Part shown: positions 1 through 8,265 of the stretch, piece by piece
Layout of the letters: each line of letters opens with the position of its first letter
How positions within the stretch are numbered: the first letter of the stretch is position 1
NCBI GenBank assembly: GCA_044226205.1
Contig: JBGAHL010000025.1
Coordinates: 1-64,000, forward strand
DNA: 64,000 nucleotides
DNA from: M3007 sp044226205
Lineage (GTDB): Bacteria; Bacteroidota; Bacteroidia; Chitinophagales; Saprospiraceae
Direction of reading: 5' to 3'
Notes under the pieces: model-generated
What the model was told of the DNA's origin: nothing
Seen by the model: the letters and a program-made list of their open reading frames with translations, nothing else
Database searches by the model: none
Program-made: the position numbers and the translations under genes

Positions 1-1332
1 CGAGGGTTGGAAATTCTGGATAATCAGGGTGTAATCGATATCATGGGTGACCACCATGCCCATGCTTTGAGCGGCGGCTTTGATTTTATCAATGTCGGAG
101 CCGTCGGTTATTCCGTTCGCCTTAAGGTCGGCCAGCAGCGAGGCCAGGCTCGCGTAGCTATTGCCTTGCAAACCTGAAAGATTGTTGTACACATTGGAGG
201 AGAGCTGGTTCTTTAATACCGCCATCACGGCGTCGCTCAATTCATACACCTGCTGAAAAGCCGTGACCGGCGCAGATTTGGGCTGAATTTGAGCCTGCAT
301 GGCTCTGCTGACGTATGGTTTGAGTGGCGGGCAGGAAACGACGTAGGTTTTTACTTTCAGCACATTGGGGTTGGGCAGATCTGCGGCATTGACGACGGTG
401 TTGAGTTTCCCGGCCTGGAAAAAGGCCCAGTTGAGGGCATCCACCTCGTAATTCGATACATACATGTTGAGGTGATGGGTGTCCGAATCGGAAGGCGGCA
501 GGGGAAGGGGTAATGCCGGGGGCGTCGGCCCGGAAAAAGGCGCGTTGTTATAACTGGCTCCGCCATTTACCCCGATTTGAATGCCGTCGTTGTCGGGAAA
601 TTTCAACTGGTCCGAAGCGCTCAGGGAAAAATCGTACACAATGCCGTTGCCCAGATTACCGCTGCCGGGGATTGTGGCCAAAACACCTGCAATGGCCTTG
701 GAGACTGGCGTGGAAAAATCGACAGCCTCGATCATTTTTGCCGTAGCATCGTCTACGTGACCGCTGAAACAGCTGGTGTCCTGGTTTTGCAGAATACTTT
801 TTGAGGGAATATTGGCATTGCCATTCGCCGGCGGAGTCGCGGAGGTGCGGTGTACGGTAATTTGCCAGGTCTGTTTTGTTGAATTATAGACAAACTGAAT
901 TTCTACCGAGACGGCCAAACCGCCGAACGAAGGTGTGTAGGAAAATTGGCTTTGTTTATCTCCTTCATCAATGCCGCCGCGTTCAGCATCCAGGTAGTGA
1001 TATTTTTCGATCCATCTAAATTGCGCATTAAACTGCTTGGCATTAAACTGGAGTGTAAAGACCGGAACCGGTTGAGAATCATTGCTTTGCCCCTGCACAA
1101 GGCTTTGAAATACTGGAGAAAAGTTTTGCAAACGCCCATCGCTCAATGCAATGGAAATTTTTGAATAGTCAGTCCGTGATAAAGATCCGACACTGACGCT
1201 AAAGTCAGGTATGCGAATGGTTCGATCGGGGGGCGCCAACTGTTTAAAAAGGGCGTACAGCGTATTGATCAGATAATGCTGCGCAAAAAAATGAACCCCC
1301 GTTTTTCCTATGGCGATGGTAAGTGCTTGCAT
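1..1332 (-). CDS. BPI/LBP-like (TULIP) protein, paralogue 7, C-terminus outside window
   Basis: The start codon is at 1332 and the frame is open to the window edge, giving 444 codons; about 110 C-terminal residues lie outside. The start is set by the family N-terminus MQALTIAIGKTGVHFFAQ. It has the PPD turn after the first helix, then GNGIVYDF, PDNDGIQIGVNGG, a proline-rich linker and SNYEVDALNWAFFQAGKL. These are the landmarks that place the family with two-domain BPI/LBP/PLTP lipid-binding proteins. No signal peptide or membrane segment is seen. It closely resembles paralogue 1 (14130-15797): both contain NGITD, KVKTYV.SCPPL and AQSMGMVVTHDI, which suggests a recent duplication between the two sub-blocks. 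It is the last gene of the array in view, 20 bp after paralogue 6, so probably co-transcribed. The fold assignment rests on recalled motifs, not a search. Confidence 0.8.
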   Translation of the reverse strand, partial: MQALTIAIGKTGVHFFAQHYLINTLYALFKQLAPPDRTIRIPDFSVSVGSLSRTDYSKISIALSDGRLQNFSPVFQSLVQGQSNDSQPVPVFTLQFNAKQFNAQFRWIEKYHYLDAERGGIDEGDKQSQFSYTPSFGGLAVSVEIQFVYNSTKQTWQITVHRTSATPPANGNANIPSKSILQNQDTSCFSGHVDDATAKMIEAVDFSTPVSKAIAGVLATIPGSGNLGNGIVYDFSLSASDQLKFPDNDGIQIGVNGGASYNNAPFSGPTPPALPLPLPPSDSDTHHLNMYVSNYEVDALNWAFFQAGKLNTVVNAADLPNPNVLKVKTYVVSCPPLKPYVSRAMQAQIQPKSAPVTAFQQVYELSDAVMAVLKNQLSSNVYNNLSGLQGNSYASLASLLADLKANGITDGSDIDKIKAAAQSMGMVVTHDIDYTLIIQNFQPS

Positions 1333-1352
1333 GATGCGGACAGTTAAAGGGT

Positions 1353-3047
1353 TCAGGACGATTGGTACAGGACGTTGGCGAGAATGGACACGTAGCCGGC
1401 GTTCAGCGCGACAACCGCGTGGTCGAAGTCAAACCTGAACCCGTTCATAATAGGCAAGGGGACGCCCGCCTTACCCAGATTTTGCAGGTTCTGCATGTAG
1501 TGAAATTCACCCAGAAGCGGCCAGACGGCCGATTCGAACAGCGTTCCGTTGAAACCGGGTATCGTGCTGCTGACAAAGCGGGCGCTGTTGCTCAAATTGG
1601 CGAAGCCGAATTGCAGCGTTTGGCGCTGGTTGGCCCCGATACCCAGTTGCAGGCCGGTGAACAGGTCGGTCCGCTGTACACTGAAGACGATAGCGGGCGG
1701 TGTCGGCTGTTCGTTTTGAATCGTCAGGGTCATCGTCATATCCTGGGTCAGCAGCATGGCGGTTTCGGCGCTCGCGTTTTCCAGCGTGTCGAACCAGTTG
1801 GCCGCCACGCCGGCCGATTGCAAGCTCGTTTCCAGCGATTGTTTTGAGGCAAAAGCGTTGCCTTGCAGAAACTGAATTTGCTGAAAAACAGCGGCTGGCA
1901 GGACGGTTTTTAACTGGTTCATCACCGCTTCGCCAAACTGCCAGATCGTCTGGATGGCCGTGGTTGGCGCGCTATTTTGTTCGATATTGGCCTGCATGAC
2001 AAATGCCGCGTAAGGCTGCAGGGTCGGTTCGAGCGCGGTGTATTGCGACACGTGGAGCGCGGACGGGTCGGGCAAATCCTGTGGATTGACGAGCAGGTTG
2101 AGTTTCCCCGCTTTATAAAAACACCAGCAGAGGGCCGAAATTTCGGTGTCGGATACGAACAGGTTGAGGTGATGGCTGTCGGCGTCGGTCAGGGCCGGCG
2201 GCAAGGGCAGGGCAACGGCCGTATTGCCGGGGAATGCTTCCCCCTGGTAACTTGTACCGCCTTTTATCCCTATTTGTATGCCGTCGTTGTTGGGGAACAT
2301 CATGCCCGAGTCGCCGATCGAGAAGTCGTACAACATACCCTCGCCCAGATCGCCGCTGTCGGGGATGCTTTGTACGATGCCCGTCAGCAGGGTTTGCGCG
2401 GCGTCTGAAAAATTGATCGCGTCGAGCGCGGTCTGGGTAGCCACGAGCAGGTTGTTCGTCTGACAAGGCGCGTCGTTAAAGTGCAAAACGCTGGCCCGCG
2501 GTATATTGCTGATGGCGCCTTTGGTCACGGCTGTGGATTGCGGTACACGGAACGTCCACTCATTTTTTTGCGGATCGAAACCGAACTGCACCGCGATGGA
2601 AATATCCATTTCCTGGAAATTTTCGGTGTATTCGAGCGATTGGGAATTCGTAGTGATACGACCGTGCCCCGGCTGGGTAAATTCATCCCGAACTTCTTTC
2701 GTAAAATTTTCTCCCCAGACGTATTGTACGCCGAAAGGGCCGGCGACGAAGTAAAGCGTAAACACGGCTTTTCCATCGCCCGAAACGCCCTGGGTCACTG
2801 AATGGTACGCGGGGGCAAACTGGCTGAAAAAGCCCTGAACGAGACTGATTTGGATATTGCTGTAAGCGTCTATGACGATAGTCCCCAATCCAATCGACAA
2901 AGGGTCTACGGTACTGAAATCCGGAACCGTGGTGGGAAAATCCGGCGGGGTCATTTTGCCCAGCAAAGCGGACAAGGTGCCGGCGAGGTAGCGCTGAGCG
3001 AAAAAATTGATGCCGTTTTTGCCGATGGCAAGGGTGATGGCCTGCAT
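1353..3047 (-). CDS. BPI/LBP-like (TULIP) lipid-binding protein, paralogue 6
   Basis: A 564-aa protein of the tandem family. The N-terminal half has the KNGINFFAQ helix, TPPD and a SNIQISL strand, then MLYDFSIGDSG and FPNNDGIQIGIKGG. A proline-rich linker leads into HHLNLFVSDTEISALCWCFYKAGKL, the start of the second domain. The C-terminus carries GVPLPIMNGF and ends YVSILANVLYQ plus two serines. BPI/LBP/PLTP proteins have the equivalent elements in the same order, so a boomerang-shaped protein with two lipid pockets is the inferred fold. It has more cysteines than its neighbours (ALCWCF, APCQT). There is no signal peptide, so it should be cytosolic or leave the cell by a non-Sec route. It lies 35 bp downstream of paralogue 5 and 20 bp upstream of paralogue 7. 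Ligand and function are unknown. Confidence 0.85.
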   Translation of the reverse strand: MQAITLAIGKNGINFFAQRYLAGTLSALLGKMTPPDFPTTVPDFSTVDPLSIGLGTIVIDAYSNIQISLVQGFFSQFAPAYHSVTQGVSGDGKAVFTLYFVAGPFGVQYVWGENFTKEVRDEFTQPGHGRITTNSQSLEYTENFQEMDISIAVQFGFDPQKNEWTFRVPQSTAVTKGAISNIPRASVLHFNDAPCQTNNLLVATQTALDAINFSDAAQTLLTGIVQSIPDSGDLGEGMLYDFSIGDSGMMFPNNDGIQIGIKGGTSYQGEAFPGNTAVALPLPPALTDADSHHLNLFVSDTEISALCWCFYKAGKLNLLVNPQDLPDPSALHVSQYTALEPTLQPYAAFVMQANIEQNSAPTTAIQTIWQFGEAVMNQLKTVLPAAVFQQIQFLQGNAFASKQSLETSLQSAGVAANWFDTLENASAETAMLLTQDMTMTLTIQNEQPTPPAIVFSVQRTDLFTGLQLGIGANQRQTLQFGFANLSNSARFVSSTIPGFNGTLFESAVWPLLGEFHYMQNLQNLGKAGVPLPIMNGFRFDFDHAVVALNAGYVSILANVLYQSS

Positions 3048-3082
3048 GGTTTAGCCTGGTTATTGGATGAAAAAAGAGTGCT

Positions 3083-4771
3083 TCATTGATAAATTACATT
3101 GGCCAGAATACTCACGTAGCCTTCCTGCAGGCTCAGCTGGGCATTGGCAAAGTCGAACTGGAACCCGTTCATGATCGGAATGGGCGCACCCGTTGCGCCC
3201 ATGTCGGCCAGCACTTTGTCGTATTGCGGCTCGCCGCCGACCGGCCAGATGATCGTCCCGAAATTGTCGCCTTTAAAACCCGGGACGCTGCTGCTGATAA
3301 AAGTGGCCTGATAGCCCGTGCTCAGGAAATCGTACTGCAGAGTCTGGTTTTTGTTGTTGTTAATACCCAGTTTCAGCGTGGTCAGTACGTCGGTGCGTTG
3401 CAGGCTGAATTTGATGTCGGGCAGGGTGGGGCTGCCGTTCTGGATGATGAGGTCGAAGTCCATGCTCTGCGTGACGACCAGCCCCATACGTTTGGCGGCG
3501 CTTTCAATCATGGCAAAATATTGCTGCGGAATGGTCGCGCCTTGCAGGTCGGATTCCAGATTGGCCAGCACGGCGTAGGCATTGCCCTGAAGGCCGCTCA
3601 GCAACGTAAACACATTTTGCGGAAGTTGCGGCTGGAGCGTATTCATCACATTTTGAGTCAGTTCCCAGACTTGCTGGGCAATGGTGACCGGCGCGGCGTT
3701 CTGGTTGATGTGGGCCTGCATGGCGAAGGCCTTGTAGGGCGCCAGCGATTTTTCCAGCGCCACGTAGGTCGCCACCTTGAGCGCGGCGGGGTCGGGCAGG
3801 TCGGTGGGATTGACCACGGTGTTCAGTTTGCCGGCCTTGTAAAAAGCCCAATGCAGGGCTTCCAGTTCGAAATTGGAGACGTACAGGTAGAGGTGGTGGG
3901 CATCGTTATCAGCCGGCGGGGTGGGCAGGGGCAGGCTGGGGGGCGTCGGGCCGGAGAAGGGCGTGCCGTTGAAACTCGCACCGCCTTTGATCCCGATCTG
4001 GATGCCGTCGTTGTTGGGAAACAACATGCCGGAGTCGCCCATTGAAAAATCATAAACAATGCCGTTGCCCAGGTTGCCGCTGCCGGGTATGGTTTGCACA
4101 ATGCCTGTGAGTAACTGATTGACCGGCGTGGCAAAATCAATGGCGTCGATGGCCTGTGCGGTGGCGTCGTCCACGTGGTTTTTGGTGCAGGAAAAATCCT
4201 GATCCTGCAGAATACTGCCGCCGGGGATGTTCGCGCTGACGTTGGAGGCGTTGGGCGAGGCTTTTTGTACCGTGAATTCCCACAGTTTTTTGTCTTTGTC
4301 AAAAGAAAACTCGATGACAATGGCGACGTCCAGTTGCCCGAATCCCGGCGAATAGGAAAACCGGTTGGAACTATCGCCCGGGTCGTGGTGCCAAACGGGT
4401 ATTTTGGAGCCGTACGGAACCGTGGTGTAGTTGTGCATGTAGTGAAAACTTTCTTCCCAGTTGTATTGGGCCTGGAAGTTCCGCGCCTGCATATTGACGT
4501 TAAAAACCGGCGTTTTGCCATCGCTGCTGACTCCCTGAGTCACCTTGTTCAGGGCTGCCGAAAAATTGCGAAGCGAACCGCCGGTGAGCTTGATTTTGAT
4601 ATTGCTGTAATCGTAGCTATCGCCGACGACACCGCCGGTGAAGTTGGGCACGGGGACGCTTTTGTCGGGCGGGGTCATTTTTTTCAACAAGGCGGACAAT
4701 GCGTCGGCGAGGTAGTGCTGAGCGAAGAAAGTGATGCCGTTTTTGCCGATGGCGAGGGTGATGGCTTGCAT
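3083..4771 (-). CDS. BPI/LBP-like (TULIP) lipid-binding protein, paralogue 5
   Basis: A 562-aa protein. Approximate layout: N-terminal domain 1-275, with KNGITFFAQ at 10-18, PPD at 34-36, YSNIKIKL at 55-62, GNGIVYDF at 235-242 and FPNNDGIQIGIKGG at 251-264; proline-rich linker 274-288; C-terminal domain from 292, opening with YVSNFELEALHWAFYKAGKL and closing with APIPIMNGF and SILANVIYQ at 562. In human BPI the linker and the segment YLGLSDYFFNTAGL, and the ending FPLP...FGADVVYK, occupy the same places (recalled from memory). There is one cysteine (about 195), so the N-domain disulfide of animal BPI is absent. No signal peptide. It sits in the middle of five consecutive paralogues with 35-bp spacers on both sides, which implies one transcript. 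A lipid-binding role is inferred; the substrate is unknown. Confidence 0.86.
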   Translation of the reverse strand: MQAITLAIGKNGITFFAQHYLADALSALLKKMTPPDKSVPVPNFTGGVVGDSYDYSNIKIKLTGGSLRNFSAALNKVTQGVSSDGKTPVFNVNMQARNFQAQYNWEESFHYMHNYTTVPYGSKIPVWHHDPGDSSNRFSYSPGFGQLDVAIVIEFSFDKDKKLWEFTVQKASPNASNVSANIPGGSILQDQDFSCTKNHVDDATAQAIDAIDFATPVNQLLTGIVQTIPGSGNLGNGIVYDFSMGDSGMLFPNNDGIQIGIKGGASFNGTPFSGPTPPSLPLPTPPADNDAHHLYLYVSNFELEALHWAFYKAGKLNTVVNPTDLPDPAALKVATYVALEKSLAPYKAFAMQAHINQNAAPVTIAQQVWELTQNVMNTLQPQLPQNVFTLLSGLQGNAYAVLANLESDLQGATIPQQYFAMIESAAKRMGLVVTQSMDFDLIIQNGSPTLPDIKFSLQRTDVLTTLKLGINNNKNQTLQYDFLSTGYQATFISSSVPGFKGDNFGTIIWPVGGEPQYDKVLADMGATGAPIPIMNGFQFDFANAQLSLQEGYVSILANVIYQ

Positions 4772-4806
4772 GGTTCAACTTGGTTACAGGATGAAAAGAG
4801 GGAGGT

Positions 4807-6477
4807 TTATTTATACATCACATTGGCCAGAATACTGATGTAATTTTCCTGCACGCTCACTTGCGCATTGTCAAAGTCGAACTGGAACCCGCTCATAATA
4901 GGCAAGGGCACGCCGTTCTTCCCGAGGTCGGCCATCAATTTGTCGTACTGGGGCTCGCCTGCGTTTAGCCATAATCCACTGAATGCTGCCGCATTCAAGT
5001 TGGGAATACTGGAGGAGACAAAAGTGGACGCCCAGCTGACATTGATGAAATCAAATTGCAAGGTTTGAGCCTGATTCTTGTCGCCCCCCAACCCGAGAGC
5101 CGGATTGCTCAGGATATCGGTCCGCTGCACATTGAAAACGATCGTGGGCAGGGGCGACTTGAAGTCCTGAATGATCAGGGTGTAATCGATATTGTGTGTG
5201 ACGACCATGCCCATATTCCGGGCGGCTTGTTCGATGGTTGAAAAGTACTTTTGCTCAATGCCGGAAGCGCTCAGATCTGTTTCCAGTGATTCAACTGACA
5301 CGTAGTTATTGCCTTGCAAGCCGTTGAGGTTGTTGTACGTGTCGGTAGGGAGACTGCCACTGCTTTTTAAAGCCGCCATGACCGCCGCAGTCAGTTGATA
5401 AACCACTTGAAAAGAGGTAGTTGGGGCTGCATGGGGCGTTATCTGGGCTTGCATGGCGCGGGTGCTGTACGGCTTGAGTTCCGGGCAACTTTGAACGTAG
5501 GTTTTGACTTTCAGCACATAGGAATCATTTTTAAGATCGTCGGCATTGACCACTGCATTGAGTTTGTCCGCTTTGAAAAACGCCCAGTTGAGCGCATCTA
5601 CTTCGTAATTGGAGACGTACATGACGAGGTGGTGTGCGTCGTCGTCGCCCGGTGGAAGCGGCAATGCGAGCGGCTTACCGGTGTCGGGCGGGAAGCTGGC
5701 TTCCTGGTAGCTGGCGCCGCCTTTGACGCCGATCTGGATACCCTTGTTGTTGGGAAAAACGACCCCCGAATCGCCGGTGGAAAAATCATAGACAATGTCA
5801 TTGCCGATTTTGCCACTGCCAGGAATCGATTGAATGATGCCGGATAACAGATTATTGATGCTGGAAACGATGTCAACATTATCCAGCATGAGTTTTGTGC
5901 AATCGATGACGTGGCTTCCCTTGCAGTCGGTGCTCAACTGCGCTTCCAGAATACTATCCTTCGGGATATTGTCCTGAAACCCCTGCGGCTGCCCCGAGGC
6001 AGCACTCACTTTCAACTCCCAGGCGTTGGCACCCTTGTCGAGTAAAAATTCAAACAGGATGGTAATCAACAGTTGAAAGAACCCGGGCTTGTAGGTAAAT
6101 GGATCGGATTCGTCGCCGTCGACATGGACTGTATGCCCATTTATAGACGTGTACAAATCCCAGTGATAGGACTCTGTCCAATAGTACTGGGCATTAAAAC
6201 TGTTTGAACCCATCAGTAATTTAAAAACGGTATTGCCGGCGTCCATTTCCTGCGTAACCTGGTCGAATACGGGAGCGTAGTCGACGAGTTTTCCCCCGGA
6301 CAAGGTCAGGTTCAATCTCGAAATGTCCTTGCCGCCGGATGCCTGAAAATCGGGCAGGTTGATCGACCGATCAGGGGGGCTAAGTGTGGCGAGCGCTGCC
6401 TGAATGTGCGGCAACAGGTAGTGCTGGGTGAAAAAACTGATGCCTTGTTTTCCAATGGCCAGGGTGATGGCTTGCAT
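4807..6477 (-). CDS. BPI/LBP-like (TULIP) lipid-binding protein, paralogue 4
   Basis: A 556-aa paralogue. It starts MQAITLAIGKQGISFF followed by a SPPD turn, has IPGSGKIGNDIVYDF and FPNNKGIQIGVKGG, a proline-containing linker, YVSNYEVDALNWAFFKADKL, RNMGMVVTHNIDYTLIIQ, and the closing GVPLPIMSGF...YISILANVMYK. The C-terminal two thirds resemble paralogues 1 and 7 most (KVKTYVQSCPEL). It differs from them in the region after GVKGG (YQEASFPPDTGK) and in the N-domain insertion between about residues 105 and 130. No export signal or membrane segment is seen. The start is 19 bp after the stop of paralogue 3, the tightest junction of the array, which supports translation from a shared mRNA. Function is inferred only from the BPI-like motif order. 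Confidence 0.85.
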   Translation of the reverse strand: MQAITLAIGKQGISFFTQHYLLPHIQAALATLSPPDRSINLPDFQASGGKDISRLNLTLSGGKLVDYAPVFDQVTQEMDAGNTVFKLLMGSNSFNAQYYWTESYHWDLYTSINGHTVHVDGDESDPFTYKPGFFQLLITILFEFLLDKGANAWELKVSAASGQPQGFQDNIPKDSILEAQLSTDCKGSHVIDCTKLMLDNVDIVSSINNLLSGIIQSIPGSGKIGNDIVYDFSTGDSGVVFPNNKGIQIGVKGGASYQEASFPPDTGKPLALPLPPGDDDAHHLVMYVSNYEVDALNWAFFKADKLNAVVNADDLKNDSYVLKVKTYVQSCPELKPYSTRAMQAQITPHAAPTTSFQVVYQLTAAVMAALKSSGSLPTDTYNNLNGLQGNNYVSVESLETDLSASGIEQKYFSTIEQAARNMGMVVTHNIDYTLIIQDFKSPLPTIVFNVQRTDILSNPALGLGGDKNQAQTLQFDFINVSWASTFVSSSIPNLNAAAFSGLWLNAGEPQYDKLMADLGKNGVPLPIMSGFQFDFDNAQVSVQENYISILANVMYK

Positions 6478-6496
6478 AAGTAAACCGTTAATGTTT

Positions 6497-8200
6497 TCAA
6501 GAATTTTGGTATAAAACGTTGGCGAGGATAGACACGTAGCCTTCCTGTATGCTCAGTTCTGCATTGGCAAAATCAAACTGAAGACCCTGCATGATGGGCA
6601 GGGGCACACCGGTTTTGCCCATTGCCTGCAAGCAGTTGGCATAGTAGATTTCCCCGGCTGACTCCCATACCAGTTGAGCAAAATTTGAGGAGCCGTCAAA
6701 ATTTGGCACGGAGCTGTCGATGAATTCGATCTTGTAGCCAGCATTGATGAACCCGAATTGCATGGTTTGGGCCTGACCGCTCAGGCCGAGGCTCAAATCG
6801 CTCAGAATGTCGGTGCGGGTCAGCCTGAATTTGATGTACGGGTAGTTGTATTCGGCATCCTGAATCACCACCTTGAAACTCAGGTCGTGTGCGACAACCG
6901 TGCAGGAGGCTTCGCCGGCTTTTTCGATGGTATCGAAATACTGATTGGGTACCTGAACCAGGGTCAGAAAATCTTCCAGGTTTTGCTGCGAGAGGAAGGG
7001 ATCGCTGGGCAGTTTTCCGAGACTGGCGTAGACATCCGCCGGCAACTGGTTTTGCAGCAGATTCATGACCGCGGCGCTATAGATGTAAACTTTCTGAAAC
7101 GAGGTCGTTGGCGCCGAGTAGGGCTGGATGTAAGCATACATGACGTCGTTTTTTTCAGCATAGTTCAACAAGGCAAACTCCGAACTCACATAGGTCTTTG
7201 TATCGAGGGCCCCCGAATCAGTTTGGGGCAGGTCTTCGGGCTTAACGACAAGATTGAGTTTGCCTGCCTTGAAAAAGGCCCAGTTCAGCGCATCGATTTC
7301 AAAATTGGACACGAACATATTCAGGTGGTGGGTGTCCGAATCGGCCGGGGGCAAGGGAAAAGGCAGCGAGGGAACAGCATTTTCAGAAAACACCGCGCCG
7401 TTGTAACTGGCGCCGCCTTTGACGCCCAACTGGATGCCGTCGTTGTTGGGGAACGCCATGCCTCCGTCGCCCAGCGAAAAATCATAGACTATGCCGTCGC
7501 CCAGATTGCCGCTGCCCGGTATCGTTTTTAAAATGCCTGAAATCAAATTGGAAATCGGCGTGGCGAAATCAATACTGTCGATGGCCTGGGTGGTCGCATC
7601 GCTGACGTGGGAGGAAAAACTGCAGCTCTCGCTCGACTGTTTTTGCAAGACGCTGTCACCGGGAATAGCCGGGTTTTGGTTTGTCGCATCGGCCGTTACG
7701 GCATGCACACTGATTTCCCAGGCGTTGTTTTGGGTGTTGAAGGCGAATTGAACCGCCACCTTTACATTCAAACTGGAAAACACAGGGTCGTAAGAGTAAG
7801 TCTCGTTTTTTTGCCCGTCATGTTTGAAACGGAAGTCGTGTCCGTTGCTGTCCGCCGTTCCGCTGTCGTCCCAATCGTACGATTCCTGCCAGCTGTAACC
7901 GACAACAAATGAGTCTTTACTTGGAAAATGAAGGGTGAATAAGGCTACGCCGTTCACCATTCCCTGTTCGATGTCCTGGTAAACGGGGGCATAATCATAC
8001 ATAAACCCACCGGTCAGCTGAATTGACAGGTTGGTGATGGTCCAGGTGTCGTAGCCGCCGCTATAACTGAAAGCAGGTACGGAGATGGTGCGGTCCGGAG
8101 GGACGAAGGTTTTCAGCAGGTCGAGAATTTTATCCGCCAAAAATTGTTGGGCGAAAAAATGAATACCTGCTTTACCTATACCAATCGAAATGGCTTGCAT
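6497..8200 (-). CDS. BPI/LBP-like (TULIP) lipid-binding protein, paralogue 3
   Basis: A 567-aa protein starting MQAISIGIGKAGIHFFAQ at 8200. The frame stays open upstream to 8815, but that extension overlaps the 3' end of the large gene at 8266 and lies upstream of the family N-terminus, so the start at 8200 is chosen. The protein has VPPD, a long N-domain insertion (DDSGTADSNGHD), GDGIVYDFSLGDGG, FPNNDGIQLGVKGG, a proline-rich linker, MFVSNFEIDALNWAFFKAGKL, and the ending GVPLPIMQGL...YVSILANVLYQ. It is the most divergent member in its C-domain (EKAGEASCTVVAHDLSF in place of the usual MGMVVTHDI). It is the first small gene after large-2, 65 bp from its stop. Lipid binding is inferred from the BPI-like architecture. 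Confidence 0.85.
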   Translation of the reverse strand: MQAISIGIGKAGIHFFAQQFLADKILDLLKTFVPPDRTISVPAFSYSGGYDTWTITNLSIQLTGGFMYDYAPVYQDIEQGMVNGVALFTLHFPSKDSFVVGYSWQESYDWDDSGTADSNGHDFRFKHDGQKNETYSYDPVFSSLNVKVAVQFAFNTQNNAWEISVHAVTADATNQNPAIPGDSVLQKQSSESCSFSSHVSDATTQAIDSIDFATPISNLISGILKTIPGSGNLGDGIVYDFSLGDGGMAFPNNDGIQLGVKGGASYNGAVFSENAVPSLPFPLPPADSDTHHLNMFVSNFEIDALNWAFFKAGKLNLVVKPEDLPQTDSGALDTKTYVSSEFALLNYAEKNDVMYAYIQPYSAPTTSFQKVYIYSAAVMNLLQNQLPADVYASLGKLPSDPFLSQQNLEDFLTLVQVPNQYFDTIEKAGEASCTVVAHDLSFKVVIQDAEYNYPYIKFRLTRTDILSDLSLGLSGQAQTMQFGFINAGYKIEFIDSSVPNFDGSSNFAQLVWESAGEIYYANCLQAMGKTGVPLPIMQGLQFDFANAELSIQEGYVSILANVLYQNS

Positions 8201-8265
8201 AACCCATGAAGCTAGCGATGAAAAAATAGTGGCCGAAAGCCCGATACTTTCGGCCACCCGATAAA

